This document shows, one piece after another, positions 34,903 to 44,657 of a DNA stretch of 64,000 nt. The position numbers were made by a program, and so were the translations under genes. Source of the stretch: Heyndrickxia sporothermodurans (lineage in GTDB: Bacteria > Bacillota > Bacilli > Bacillales > Bacillaceae_C); NCBI RefSeq assembly GCF_016785185.1, contig NZ_JAEKDY010000001.1; one strand, given 5' to 3'. Below the pieces are notes generated by a model. The model was not told the origin of the DNA, searched no databases, and saw only the letters and a program-made list of their open reading frames with translations. Position 1 is the stretch's first letter. The number at the start of each line of letters is the position of its first letter.

Positions 34903-36453
34903 GTGACAGATATATATGAGAAAATTAATGAATTATATGACAGGAAACGAGAAATTGAGCGCGGTGGCGGCGATGAAAAAATCGATAAACAACATCAAAA
35001 AGGTAAATTAACGGCACGAGAAAGAATTGATTTATTGGTTGACCCGGGTTCATTTGTCGAATTACAACCGTTTATTGAGCATCGGAGTCATGATTTTGGA
35101 TTGGACAAGGTAAAAGGACCCGGTGATGGTGTGGTCACAGGGTACGCAAAAATAAATGGACGACCAATCTATTTATTTTCCCAAGACTTTACAGTATTTG
35201 GTGGTGCACTTGGCGAAATGCATGCTGAGAAAATAGCAAATGTAATGGATTTAGCGGCAAAAAACGGTGCACCATTTATTGGATTAAATGACTCCGGCGG
35301 AGCAAGAATTCAAGAAGGTGTCGTATCATTGGATGGCTACGGGCATGTTTTTTATCGCAATGCGATATATTCAGGTGTTATTCCGCAAATATCCGTTATT
35401 ATGGGTCCTTGTGCCGGTGGGGCCGTTTATTCTCCAGCTATTACGGATTTTGTCTTTATGGTTGATGAATCAAGTCAAATGTTCATCACTGGTCCAAAAG
35501 TGATTGAGACTGTGACTGGAGAAAAGATCTCTTCAGAAGATTTAGGCGGCTCAAAAGTGCATAATACAATCAGTGGAAATGCTCATTTCCGTCATAACAA
35601 TGAAGAAGATGTATTAGAAATGGTACGTACACTTTTATCTTATTTGCCACAGAATAATGAAGAAAAGCCGCCTAAACTAGCAGTTGATGAAACAGATCAT
35701 TATCGACCGGATTTAACGGATATCATTCCATTTGATGCAGTTAGGCCTTATGATATTAGAAAGGTTATTGATCAAGTGGTAGATGATGGATCATTTTTTG
35801 AAGTCCAAAAAGAATTTGCGAAAAATATTGTTATTGGATTTGCACGGTTAAATGGGGAATCTGTTGGACTTGTTTGTAATCAACCGAAGTTTATGGCTGG
35901 CGGGTTAGATATTGATTCTTCAGACAAAGCAGCTCGCTTTATCCGTTTCTGTGATTCTTTTAATATACCAATTATTACTTTTGAGGATGTAACAGGTTTC
36001 TTTCCTGGGATTAAGCAAGAACATGGCGGAATTATTCGTCATGGTGCAAAAATCTTATATGCGTATTCTGAAGCGACCGTTCCGAAAATAACCGTTATTT
36101 TGAGAAAAGCTTTTGGCGGAGCGTATGTTGCCTTAAATAGTAAATCAATCGGTGCTGATTTAGTATACGCATGGCCAAATGCGGAGATTGCCGTCATGGG
36201 ACCTGAAGGCGCAGCCAATATTATTTTTGCCAAAGAAATTCAAAATAGTCCTAATCCTGAAGAAACGAGAAAACAAAAAATTGACGAATACCGAGAAAAA
36301 TTCGCTAATCCATATGTTGCTGCCTCACGGGGAATGGTAGATGATGTCATTGATCCGCGGGAAACAAGAATGAAATTAATTCAAGGACTAGATATAATGC
36401 GCCATAAAAAAGAAGAAAGACCAAATAAAAAACACGGAAATATTCCACTATAA
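34903..36453 (+). CDS. yqjD: Acyl-CoA carboxylase carboxyltransferase (propionyl-CoA carboxylase beta)
   Basis: Transfers carboxyl from carboxybiotin to an acyl-CoA, most likely propionyl-CoA given mce and mutAB nearby. Two crotonase-like halves with oxyanion-hole motifs GGARIQEG and GGAYVALNSKSIGADL, plus IMGPCAGGAVYSPA and AVMGPEGAANIIF. 516 residues, GTG start after GGGAGGG. No matching biotin carboxylase alpha subunit is nearby; AccC/AccB at 2.0-3.9 kb or a distant gene must supply it. Confidence 0.92.
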   Translation: MTDIYEKINELYDRKREIERGGGDEKIDKQHQKGKLTARERIDLLVDPGSFVELQPFIEHRSHDFGLDKVKGPGDGVVTGYAKINGRPIYLFSQDFTVFGGALGEMHAEKIANVMDLAAKNGAPFIGLNDSGGARIQEGVVSLDGYGHVFYRNAIYSGVIPQISVIMGPCAGGAVYSPAITDFVFMVDESSQMFITGPKVIETVTGEKISSEDLGGSKVHNTISGNAHFRHNNEEDVLEMVRTLLSYLPQNNEEKPPKLAVDETDHYRPDLTDIIPFDAVRPYDIRKVIDQVVDDGSFFEVQKEFAKNIVIGFARLNGESVGLVCNQPKFMAGGLDIDSSDKAARFIRFCDSFNIPIITFEDVTGFFPGIKQEHGGIIRHGAKILYAYSEATVPKITVILRKAFGGAYVALNSKSIGADLVYAWPNAEIAVMGPEGAANIIFAKEIQNSPNPEETRKQKIDEYREKFANPYVAASRGMVDDVIDPRETRMKLIQGLDIMRHKKEERPNKKHGNIPL

Positions 36454-36521
36454 TTGTCCGTATTTAAAAATAGGGATATACTTATAAGGAAGCGTACATA
36501 TTTTATTGGAGGTCTTTATAG

Positions 36522-37643
36522 ATGGCTAATCAAGAACGATTACTTAATGAATTTCTAGAATTAGTTCAAATTGATTCAGAAACAAAAAATGAAGGAAATA
36601 TTTCTAAAGTTCTAAAGAAAAAATTTCAAGATTTAGGTGTAGAAGTGTTTGAAGATGATACGATGTCTCAAACAGGTCATGGTGCGGGAAATCTGATTTG
36701 TACATTAAAAGGAACAAAGCAAGATGCCGATACAATTTACTTTACTTCACATATGGATACGGTTGTTCCGGGAAATGGTGTTAAACCGTCTATTAAAGAT
36801 GGGTATGTCGTTACTGATGGGACAACCATTCTTGGTGCTGATGACAAAGCAGGACTTGCTGCCATGTTTGAAGCTTTACGTGTATTAAAAGAGGAAAATA
36901 TTGAACATGGTACAATCCAGTTCATTATTACAGTCGGCGAAGAGTCCGGTCTTGTTGGCGCAAAAGTGTTAGATCCATCATTGTTGAAAGCTAAATACGG
37001 TTTTGCTTTAGATAGTGACGGAAAGGTTGGTAATATCGTTGTTGCTGCACCAACACAAGCAAAAGTGAAGGCAGTTATTCATGGGAAAACGGCGCATGCC
37101 GGCGTAGCACCGGAAAAAGGTGTATCGGCTATTTCCATCGCTGCAAAAGCAATTTCAAGAATGCCGCTTGGACGAATTGATGAAGAAACGACTGCAAATA
37201 TCGGAAGATTCGAAGGCGGCCAAGCAACAAATATTGTTTGCGACCGTGTAGATATTTTAGCTGAGGCTCGTTCATTGGTTCCTGATAAAATGGAGAAACA
37301 AGTTGCCAAAATGAAAGAAGCATTCGAACAAGCTGCTGTTGAAATGGGCGGTAAAGCAAATGTAGAAGTTCAGGTTATGTATCCAGGATTTAAATTTGCT
37401 GACGGCGATCAAGTCGTTGAAATTGCGAAAAAAGCTGCAGCTAAAATAGGCAGAGATTGCAAGCTTGAGCAAAGTGGTGGAGGTAGTGATGCGAACGTAA
37501 TCGCCGGATTTGGTATCCCTACTGTCAATCTAGCTGTTGGTTATGAAGAAATTCATACAACAAACGAACGCATGCCTGTCGAAGAACTCGTTAAATTGAC
37601 AGAAATGGTTGTAGCTATTGTTCAAGAAGTTGCAAATGCATAA
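36522..37643 (+). CDS. yqjE: M20/M28-family metallopeptidase YqjE (PepT-like)
   Basis: Zinc-dependent aminopeptidase of the peptidase T-like group. Metal-binding residues in YFTSHMDTVVPG and LGADDKAGLAAM, catalytic Glu in TVGEESGLVGAK, dimerisation domain around residues 180-290, and the C-terminal HTTNERM histidine. 373 residues. TTGGAGGTC upstream. Peptide substrate unknown. Confidence 0.92.
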   Translation: MANQERLLNEFLELVQIDSETKNEGNISKVLKKKFQDLGVEVFEDDTMSQTGHGAGNLICTLKGTKQDADTIYFTSHMDTVVPGNGVKPSIKDGYVVTDGTTILGADDKAGLAAMFEALRVLKEENIEHGTIQFIITVGEESGLVGAKVLDPSLLKAKYGFALDSDGKVGNIVVAAPTQAKVKAVIHGKTAHAGVAPEKGVSAISIAAKAISRMPLGRIDEETTANIGRFEGGQATNIVCDRVDILAEARSLVPDKMEKQVAKMKEAFEQAAVEMGGKANVEVQVMYPGFKFADGDQVVEIAKKAAAKIGRDCKLEQSGGGSDANVIAGFGIPTVNLAVGYEEIHTTNERMPVEELVKLTEMVVAIVQEVANA

Positions 37644-37649
37644 TTTTTA

Positions 37650-37684
37650 GAAGAAGCTAGACCATGGAAAATGGTCTAGTTTCT
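37650..37684 (+). terminator. Hairpin after yqjE
   Basis: CTAGACCAT / ATGGTCTAG stem with flanking AGAAG / TTTCT; short T tract, so a moderate terminator. Confidence 0.6.
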
Positions 37685-37709
37685 AAAATGACAGTGGAGG
37701 ATTATAGGT

Positions 37710-38183
37710 GTGGCTGTAAATGAAAAAGCAATTATCTTTCAAATTGGTAACGAAGAATACGGAATTTCTGTTGATTATGTCATTTCAATAGAAAAATTTG
37801 AAAATATAACATTGATTCCAAATTTACCCCCATTCGTCAGGGGTATAGTAAAATCAAGAGGAGAACTGATTCCAGTCATCGATTTCGAACATGTATTATA
37901 TGGTCATCTCCTACAACAAAATGAACAATCACGATTAATTGTGTTAAATACAGAAGAATTATCTGTCGGCTTACTAGTAAAAGAAGCGAAAGAAATTCTC
38001 GATATACCAAATGACGCATTAACACAAATCGGATTGGTCGCCTATCAAAAAACGAAATATATGAGTAGTGTAGCAAATTTAGAATCTCGCTTAATTACGA
38101 TGATTGATCCGAATCTTTTAGTTCATTCATTAGAAGGAATTAAAGATATACTAGAATATATGAAAGAACCGCAAGTCAATTGA
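37710..38183 (+). CDS. cheW: Stand-alone CheW-like protein
   Basis: CheW-domain scaffold that normally couples chemoreceptors to CheA. Family core visible: IIFQIGNEEYGISVDYVISIEK at the start, FVRGIVKSRGELIPVIDF and RLIVLNTEELSVGLLVKEAKEIL. 157 residues, single domain, no receiver, so CheW rather than CheV. No other chemotaxis gene is nearby; B. subtilis has yqjF-yqjG here instead, so this is an insertion or replacement. GTG start with GTGGAGG upstream. Confidence 0.9.
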   Translation: MAVNEKAIIFQIGNEEYGISVDYVISIEKFENITLIPNLPPFVRGIVKSRGELIPVIDFEHVLYGHLLQQNEQSRLIVLNTEELSVGLLVKEAKEILDIPNDALTQIGLVAYQKTKYMSSVANLESRLITMIDPNLLVHSLEGIKDILEYMKEPQVN

Positions 38184-38206
38184 TGCATGTGCAAACATGC
38201 ATTTTT
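38183..38206 (+). terminator. Terminator after cheW
   Basis: ATGCATGT / ACATGCAT stem with GCAA loop and TTTTTG; overlaps the cheW stop region. Confidence 0.65.
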
Positions 38207-38261
38207 GCTTGTATAAATATAAAAAGAAAAAACGCCTACTTTAAAAAAGGAAATGATTTAG

Positions 38262-39458
38262 GTGAAACAATATTACCCAAAAAACGGACGTGTCATTTTA
38301 CATGTTGATATGAATAGCTTTTTTGCCTCTGTTGAAATGGCCTATGATGCATCACTAAAGGGGAAGCCGATCGCGGTAGCCGGGAATCCCGAGGAGAGGA
38401 AAGGGATCGTTGTAACATGCAGTTATGAAGCACGTAAATTTGGTGTAAAAACAACGATGACTGTTTGGGAAGCAAAAAAACGATGCCCGCAATTAATTAT
38501 ATTGAGACCTAATTTTACGAGATACCGTGAGGCATCAGAAGCGATGTTTCATATTTTACGTCAATATTCCGATCTAGTAGAACCTGTTTCTATTGACGAA
38601 GGATATATTGATATTACGGAAAGCTATGAATTAGGGACACCTTACGAAATTGCTACAATGATTCAGCAACAATTAGTAAATGAATTAGATCTGCCCTGCA
38701 GTATCGGTATAGCCCCAAATAAATTTTTGGCTAAAATGGCCTCAGATATGAAAAAACCAATGGGAATTACCATTTTGAGAAAACGTGACATCCCCGAAAA
38801 AATATGGCCGCTCCCAGTAATTGAAATGCACGGCATTGGCAAAAAAACAGCAGACAAACTAGTTGATGCAGGGATACAAACAATTAAAGATCTAGCTCAC
38901 ACAAATGACTTACAACTTGAAAAATTATTAGGTATAAGAGGACTGAAATTGAAAGAAAAGGCGAATGGTGTTGATTTACGAGTAGTCGATCCAAATGCTG
39001 CGAATGATTATAAAAGTGTAGGAAGTTCCACAACCCTACCAAAGGATTCCACGAACCAACAAGAATTATTAAAGGTTTTAGAAAAATTATCTTCGGAAAC
39101 GGCTACGCGTATGAAAAAGAAGGGTTACTTAACAAACAATGTCTCGATCACGATTAAATATAAAAATCGCAGCACTATAACGAGGAGCCGAAAACTAAAC
39201 AATCCGGTTGTTCAGCAAAAAGATATATATAGCGCTGCGAAAATGCTTTTCCTTAAACATTGGAATGGAAATCCAGTTCGGTTACTCGGAGTAACAGGGC
39301 AAGATCTAGTAGAACAACAAGATGCTGTTGAACAATTAAACTTATTTTCCTATGAGAAAGTAGCTATGAAAGAACCACTGTATCAAGCGATCGATAAACT
39401 GCGTGAAAAATACGGCGAAAATGCTGTGCAAAGAGGGGTGAATAAAAATAAAAAATGA
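38262..39458 (+). CDS. dinB: Y-family DNA polymerase IV (PolYA/YqjH)
   Basis: Translesion DNA polymerase. Catalytic residues in VILHVDMNSFFASVEMA and VEPVSIDEGYIDIT, thumb helix-hairpin-helix MHGIGKKTADKLVDAGI, little finger domain, and a C-terminal beta-clamp motif QLNLF near residue 365. 398 residues, GTG start with AAAGGAA upstream. Corresponds to yqjH in B. subtilis, in the same position. I do not see a clear LexA box upstream, unlike for uvrX in this window. Confidence 0.94.
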   Translation: MKQYYPKNGRVILHVDMNSFFASVEMAYDASLKGKPIAVAGNPEERKGIVVTCSYEARKFGVKTTMTVWEAKKRCPQLIILRPNFTRYREASEAMFHILRQYSDLVEPVSIDEGYIDITESYELGTPYEIATMIQQQLVNELDLPCSIGIAPNKFLAKMASDMKKPMGITILRKRDIPEKIWPLPVIEMHGIGKKTADKLVDAGIQTIKDLAHTNDLQLEKLLGIRGLKLKEKANGVDLRVVDPNAANDYKSVGSSTTLPKDSTNQQELLKVLEKLSSETATRMKKKGYLTNNVSITIKYKNRSTITRSRKLNNPVVQQKDIYSAAKMLFLKHWNGNPVRLLGVTGQDLVEQQDAVEQLNLFSYEKVAMKEPLYQAIDKLREKYGENAVQRGVNKNKK

Positions 39459-39461
39459 GAA

Positions 39462-39911
39462 TTATTTCTTTTTAATAAGCACCCCTTTTAAGGAGGACCA
39501 GAGCCCTTCTTTTTTAACTGTCTCTGTTTGTTGATTGCTTGCCTTTGTTATATAGATATTTTCCTTATTAATCGCATAATCCAGCGCCAGTACAAGACCA
39601 ATCGGGGTATTGGAATCGTTATTCGTAACGATGGAATACGAATGATTATGTTTTCTTGCCAGTTGAATATATTTAGTTAAAAAAGTATAAGATAAATCTC
39701 CATTTAATAACAGCTTTGCTTTTGGATTTTTTTTCATTAAATCTTCTACTTCGGAATAGATTTGCTTTTCCATTACTTGACTTTTCTTTAAAGCGACAAC
39801 GATACGTTCTCGAAATGTTCCAAGATATTTTCTTTTTTCATCAGGTTTTAATTGTTTTTCACCATACATTCCTTTTTGCAAATAATCATCCAAATTTGGT
39901 TGACGTGACAT
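39462..39911 (-). CDS. YueI family protein (DUF1694)
   Basis: 149-residue soluble protein with the YueI signature: LDDYLQKGMYGEKQLKPDE, RKYLGTFRERIVVAL, and LLNGDLSYTFLTKYIQLA. The fold resembles the L7Ae/S12e superfamily, but function is unknown. Strong ribosome binding site GAGGAGG on the minus strand (position 39914-39922). In B. subtilis yueI is elsewhere, so the neighbourhood differs. Confidence 0.88.
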   Translation of the reverse strand: MSRQPNLDDYLQKGMYGEKQLKPDEKRKYLGTFRERIVVALKKSQVMEKQIYSEVEDLMKKNPKAKLLLNGDLSYTFLTKYIQLARKHNHSYSIVTNNDSNTPIGLVLALDYAINKENIYITKASNQQTETVKKEGLWSSLKGVLIKKK

Positions 39912-39982
39912 CCGTTAAACCTCCTCATAAAAAAACTGTTCCTTTATTACAAAGTAAGCATAAGTGTAAAATATGTTCCATA

Positions 39983-40014
39983 AAAAAAGAAACCCATGAA
40001 GCGACATGGGTTTA
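39983..40014 (-). terminator. Terminator after zwf
   Basis: On the minus strand AAACCCATG / CATGGGTTT with a 6-nt loop is followed by CTTTTTTTA. Confidence 0.85.
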
Positions 40015-40030
40015 ATATGAATATACGTTT

Positions 40031-41530
40031 TTAGTCACAATTTTCTACATCAAGATCATTGAGGTTCCACCAGAAGAATCCATCGTTTTCGATAAGCTTT
40101 TCTGCTTCTTCCGGACCCATTGTACCAGAAGCATATTTTGGGATTTCCGAATTCGTTTGTTCCCATACTTCTGAAATCTTATCAACAAATTTCCAAGACA
40201 ATGCTACTTCATCCCAATGAGTAAAGTTTGTTGCATCACCATGTAAGCAATCGTAAAGTAATTTTTCATATGCCTCAGGTGTATTGATTCCATTGGAACC
40301 TTCATTTGAAAAATTCAATTTAACAGGATTGGTTTGCATGTTTTGTCCTGATTTTTTCGCGTTAAGATGCAAAGTAATCCCTTCGTCCGGTTGAATATGA
40401 ATGACAAGTAGATTTGGCTGAAGCTGCTCATTATTATTATAAAGATTCATCGGAATATCTTTAAATTGAATGACAATTTTCGTTGATTTCGTCGTCATGC
40501 GCTTTCCTGTTCGAATATAGAAAGGAACACCGGCCCATCTAAAGTTATCAATCATTAATTTCCCTGCTACGAATGTTTCAGTTTGTGAATCAGGATCAAC
40601 ATTCATTTCATCGCGGTAACCGACAACTTCATTTTTGTCAATTGTTCCCGGGCCATATTGTCCGCGAACAAAGTACTCATTAACCTCGTTTCCTTCTATT
40701 GGTCGGAGAGCACGAAATACTTTAACTTTTTCACTTCGAATCTCATCTGTAGTTAAACGAATCGGTGGTTCCATTGCTAACAACGCCAACATTTGTAACA
40801 TATGATTTTGCACCATATCCCTTAGAGCACCGCTTGTTTCATAATATCTTGCACGTTCTTCAACCCCTAATTTTTCACTTGAGGTAATTTGGATATTTGA
40901 AATGTAACGATTATTCCAAAGAGGTTCAAAAAAAGCATTTGCAAATCGAATAACCTCAATATTTTGTACCATCGCTTTTCCTAAATAGTGATCGATACGA
41001 TAAATTTCTTCTTCAGGGAAAGATTGACGAATTTGCGCATTTAACTGTTCAGCAGATTCTAAATCATGACCGAATGGCTTTTCAATAACAAGTCGCTTAA
41101 AGCCCGTTGTATCAGTCAATCCATCAGCTTTTAAATGATCAGCAATCGTTCCAAAAAATTCAGGTGCCATCGCAAGATAGAAGATTCGATTTCCTTGTAA
41201 AGAGTACTTTGTATCCAGCTCTTCCGCTAATGTCTTTAATTGTATGTATGAGTCTGAGTCAGTGACATCATGTGGTTGGTAATAGAAATGGGAGCTGAAA
41301 TCATCAATTTGTTCATCTGCTCCAACGAATGAATGAATCGAGTCTTTAATATTTTCTCTAAATTCTTCGTGTGACCATGGTCGTCTTGCAGTACCGATCA
41401 CCGCAAAATGATCCGCTAATTTTCCTTTTTTGTACAGATGATAAAGGGAAGGGTAAAGTTTTCTCTTCGCTAAATCTCCGGTCGCACCGAATATCATAAT
41501 TAATGAAGTTGAAGAATCATTTGAATTCAT
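40031..41530 (-). CDS. zwf: Glucose-6-phosphate 1-dehydrogenase
   Basis: NAD(P)-dependent first step of the oxidative pentose phosphate pathway. Nucleotide-binding motif GATGDLAKRKLYPSL, active-site RIDHYLGKAMVQN near residue 180, and RTGKRM. 499 residues, the usual size. In B. subtilis gndA (6-phosphogluconate dehydrogenase) precedes it; here it is absent from this site. Divergent from rnz. Confidence 0.96.
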   Translation of the reverse strand: MNSNDSSTSLIMIFGATGDLAKRKLYPSLYHLYKKGKLADHFAVIGTARRPWSHEEFRENIKDSIHSFVGADEQIDDFSSHFYYQPHDVTDSDSYIQLKTLAEELDTKYSLQGNRIFYLAMAPEFFGTIADHLKADGLTDTTGFKRLVIEKPFGHDLESAEQLNAQIRQSFPEEEIYRIDHYLGKAMVQNIEVIRFANAFFEPLWNNRYISNIQITSSEKLGVEERARYYETSGALRDMVQNHMLQMLALLAMEPPIRLTTDEIRSEKVKVFRALRPIEGNEVNEYFVRGQYGPGTIDKNEVVGYRDEMNVDPDSQTETFVAGKLMIDNFRWAGVPFYIRTGKRMTTKSTKIVIQFKDIPMNLYNNNEQLQPNLLVIHIQPDEGITLHLNAKKSGQNMQTNPVKLNFSNEGSNGINTPEAYEKLLYDCLHGDATNFTHWDEVALSWKFVDKISEVWEQTNSEIPKYASGTMGPEEAEKLIENDGFFWWNLNDLDVENCD

Positions 41531-41754
41531 TGTTGTTCATTCTCTCCTTTTTACTTGCTATTTATAGGATACCAATTATTATCGGTAATACTTAGTAATG
41601 AAAAAAATTTTTTTCACAAGATTAGTATATCCAAGTATTAAATTTACTCCATTTATAGATGAAATAGCAAATGATATGCAATTAACGCACTAAAGGCTAT
41701 TTTTAAAAGTTTATGGTAAAATAAGCAGATAGTAATATATGGGAGGGTTCCTCT

Positions 41755-42672
41755 TTGGATCTTTTATTTTTAGGAACAGGCGCAGGAATACCTGCAAAGC
41801 TACGAAATGTAACTTCAATTGCACTGAAAATGTTGGAAGAGAGAAAAACGATATGGCTGTTTGATTGTGGGGAAGCGACACAACATCAGATTTTACATAC
41901 ATCATTGAAGCCACGGAAAATCGAAAAAATTTTTATCACTCATTTACATGGTGATCATATATACGGTTTACCAGGACTACTCGGTAGCCGCTCTTTTCAA
42001 GCTGGTCATTCAGAACTTACTGTATATGGTCCAAAAGGGATAAAAGAATATATAGATGTGTCACTTAAGGTGAGTGAGACACATTTGCAATACCCGCTTG
42101 TTATTGAAGAATTCAAGGAGGGAATTGTTTTTGAAGATGATCAATTCGTTGTGGAGGCTGCCGTTTTAGAACATGGTATTCATAGTTTTGGTTACCGTAT
42201 TACTGAAAAGGATAGGAAAGGTACGTTGGATGTCGATAAGCTTCGTAACGATGGAATAATGCCGGGCCCGATTTACGCGAAATTAAAAAGCGGTGAGACC
42301 GTTCAATTAGAAGACGGCCGGATCATTAATGGGAACGATTATGTAGGGCCTGACCAAAAGGGGAAAATCATCACTATTTTAGGCGATACGAGATATTGCG
42401 AAAATGCACGTAACTTAGCCCAAAATGCGGATGTTCTTGTTCATGAAGCTACTTTTTCAGCTGAGAATGAAGAACTTGCATTTGACTACTTTCATTCTAC
42501 AACGAAACAAGCAGCAACTATTGCTTCTGAAGCCAATGTAAGGACTTTATGTTTAACACATATTAGTTCAAGATATGGAAAAGACGATTGGCCACAACTA
42601 GTGAAGGAAGCCGAAAAAGTATTTCCTAATAGTTTAATTGCACATGATTTTATGGAGATAAAAATCAAATAA
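41755..42672 (+). CDS. rnz: Ribonuclease Z
   Basis: Endonuclease maturing tRNA 3' ends. Metallo-beta-lactamase fold with FLGTGAGIPAKLRNV, the metal motif ITHLHGDHIYGLPG, and HSTTKQAATIA, CLTHISSRYG with further ligands. 305 residues. TTG start after GGGAGGG. The intergenic sequence from zwf (41531-41754) is AT-rich with no clear coding frame. Confidence 0.95.
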   Translation: MDLLFLGTGAGIPAKLRNVTSIALKMLEERKTIWLFDCGEATQHQILHTSLKPRKIEKIFITHLHGDHIYGLPGLLGSRSFQAGHSELTVYGPKGIKEYIDVSLKVSETHLQYPLVIEEFKEGIVFEDDQFVVEAAVLEHGIHSFGYRITEKDRKGTLDVDKLRNDGIMPGPIYAKLKSGETVQLEDGRIINGNDYVGPDQKGKIITILGDTRYCENARNLAQNADVLVHEATFSAENEELAFDYFHSTTKQAATIASEANVRTLCLTHISSRYGKDDWPQLVKEAEKVFPNSLIAHDFMEIKIK

Positions 42673-42678
42673 TGGTTT

Positions 42679-42709
42679 AAAAAAAATAAGCCGTTAAGGC
42701 TTATTTTTT
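42679..42709. terminator. Bidirectional terminator between rnz and namA
   Basis: AAAAAATAAGCC / GGCTTATTTTTT stem with a 4-nt loop between convergent genes. Confidence 0.85.
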
Positions 42710-43727
42710 AATTCCATCCCCGTTCATATTGCTTTGGACTTTCAATTTTGGCACCAAGTTCTTTCGCTGCTCGGCGTGGCCAGTAGGGATCTCTTAATAA
42801 TTCCCGAGCTAATAAAACTAAATCAGCACGTCCATTTTGCAGGATTTCCTCCGCTTGTAATGGGGAGGTGATTAATCCAACTGCTCCTGTATCAATAGCT
42901 GCTTCTTCTTTAATTTTTTGAGCATATGGAACTTGATAACTAGGGAATACAGAGATTCTTGCTGGAACAACTGCCCCTGAACTTACATCAATTAAGTCTA
43001 CCCCTTGGTCCTTCATCCACTTACCAAATTGAACATAATCTTCTGGTGCAAGTCCTTCAGGATGATAATCATTTGCTGATACACGCACCATTAATGGGCC
43101 GTCCCATATCGATTTCACTTCTTCAATGATTTCCTTTAAGAAGCGATAGCGATTTTCCGCAGAACCACCATACTCATCTGTTCTTTGGTTAGAAAGTGGA
43201 GATAAGAATTCATTAATTAAATAACCATGTGCGCCATGAAGTTCGATGACCTCGAAGCCGGCTTTTTTTGCTCGCAAAACTCCCTGTTTAAAAGCTTCCA
43301 CTGTTTCTTTGATCTCTTCTTTACTCATTTCTTTCGGTGTTTTAATTTTTTCATTGAAAGCAATAGCTGAAGGAGCTACAATTTCTCCCTCAAGTTCAGC
43401 TTTTCTTCCAGCATGGGCGATTTGAATACCAGCAACCGATCCATGTGATTTGATCATTCGCACTAAATCGGCTAAGCCTTCAATATGATCATCGCTCCAA
43501 ATCCCTAAATCTTGGGGACTAATTCTTCCTTGTGGGGTTACGGCTGTTGCTTCAAGAATGATCAATCCTACTTGACCGACTGCACGGCTCGTATAGTGTG
43601 TTCGGTGCCAGTCATTAACGATGCCATCTTCATTTTCGCAAGAATACATACACATCGGTGACATAACAATCCTATTTTTTAATGTAACATTTTTTAGTGT
43701 ATATGGTTCAAATAATTTTACAGTCAA
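42708..43727 (-). CDS. namA: NADPH dehydrogenase NamA (Old yellow enzyme family)
   Basis: FMN-dependent ene-reductase of the YqjM subclass that reduces activated double bonds and responds to oxidative or toxic compounds. Family features: LKNRIVMSPMCMYS with the regulatory Cys, HAGRKAELEG, catalytic HGAHGYLINEFLSPLSNQRTD and GAVGLITSPLQAEEIL. 339 residues. TTG start with GGAGGGA upstream on the minus strand. The family uses Cys26 of PMCMYS to tune the flavin. Confidence 0.95.
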   Translation of the reverse strand: MTVKLFEPYTLKNVTLKNRIVMSPMCMYSCENEDGIVNDWHRTHYTSRAVGQVGLIILEATAVTPQGRISPQDLGIWSDDHIEGLADLVRMIKSHGSVAGIQIAHAGRKAELEGEIVAPSAIAFNEKIKTPKEMSKEEIKETVEAFKQGVLRAKKAGFEVIELHGAHGYLINEFLSPLSNQRTDEYGGSAENRYRFLKEIIEEVKSIWDGPLMVRVSANDYHPEGLAPEDYVQFGKWMKDQGVDLIDVSSGAVVPARISVFPSYQVPYAQKIKEEAAIDTGAVGLITSPLQAEEILQNGRADLVLLARELLRDPYWPRRAAKELGAKIESPKQYERGWN

Positions 43728-43814
43728 AAGTTATTCCCTCCTTAAATCTTTCTTGAATACAAATTATAGCAATGTGAGTTGGTTAAGGAAAGAAACTTGC
43801 TTGTTAAACTATAG

Positions 43815-44627
43815 TTATTTCTTACTATTTATTTGTGCGAGTCTTTTCGATTGTGTCGTCGCTTCTTTGATGCAATGAATAAATGCTTCCTTTACATGAC
43901 TGTTATCCAAGACACGAATACCCGCTTCTGTTGTTCCGCCTGGGCTTGTTACCGACTTCCGTAAATCGGCCGGTGATTTTCCGGATAACTCCAACATTTC
44001 CGCTGCACCTAGTAATGTTTGGATAATTAATTTTTTCGCTTCTGTTTTTTCCAATCCTATTTCTTGTGCTGATTGTTCCATTGCTTCTGCAATATAGTAA
44101 ATATAAGCCGGGCCACTACCAGATAATCCTGTTATTGCATCAAGCTTCTCTTCCTCAACGATAGTAGTTTTACCTATGGATGATAATAAATTTATGGTGA
44201 TATTTAGCTGTTCATTTGAAACTTTATTATTATAAGCAATGGCTGTTGCTGACTTTCCGACTGCAGCAGATGTGTTTGGCATAGCCCGGATAATCGGACT
44301 ATTTAACATTGATTCAATATAGGAAATCGATATACCTGCTAAAACGGAAATGACCAACGTCGTTGAATGAAGATAGGGGCGAATAGCTAGCAATGCATCT
44401 TTGGCGTCTTTCGGTTTAACAGCAAGGAAGACGATGTCTGTTTGTTCTAGGAGATTTTTCATACTATATGTTGTTTGTATTTTATATTTTTCCTTTAATG
44501 TAAACAGTTTTACATCGTCTGAACGATTTGTTACATAAATATTTTTATGATCGATCAATTTCTTTTGAGTCATGCCGCTAATAATTGCTTCAGCCATAGA
44601 TCCAGCACCGACAAATGAAATTTTCAT
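43815..44627 (-). CDS. proI: Pyrroline-5-carboxylate reductase (ProI type)
   Basis: NADPH-dependent last step of proline synthesis. N-terminal Rossmann motif SFVGAGSMAEAIISGM and the C-terminal dimer domain with SGSGPAYIYYIAEAM and KSVTSPGGTTEAGIRVL. 270 residues. Of the B. subtilis paralogues this place in the genome belongs to proI (yqjO), and a T-box leader with a proline specifier lies directly upstream, consistent with anabolic control by uncharged tRNA-Pro. GGAGGGATATAG precedes the ATG. Confidence 0.95.
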   Translation of the reverse strand: MKISFVGAGSMAEAIISGMTQKKLIDHKNIYVTNRSDDVKLFTLKEKYKIQTTYSMKNLLEQTDIVFLAVKPKDAKDALLAIRPYLHSTTLVISVLAGISISYIESMLNSPIIRAMPNTSAAVGKSATAIAYNNKVSNEQLNITINLLSSIGKTTIVEEEKLDAITGLSGSGPAYIYYIAEAMEQSAQEIGLEKTEAKKLIIQTLLGAAEMLELSGKSPADLRKSVTSPGGTTEAGIRVLDNSHVKEAFIHCIKEATTQSKRLAQINSKK

Positions 44628-44657
44628 CTATATCCCTCCAAAATTTTGATGTAAAAT

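Noticed and set aside
34903..36453. yqjD as methylmalonyl-CoA decarboxylase alpha subunit
   Set aside because: The family is similar, but no membrane decarboxylase subunits are nearby and the organism's context favours propionyl-CoA carboxylation; still not excluded by sequence alone.
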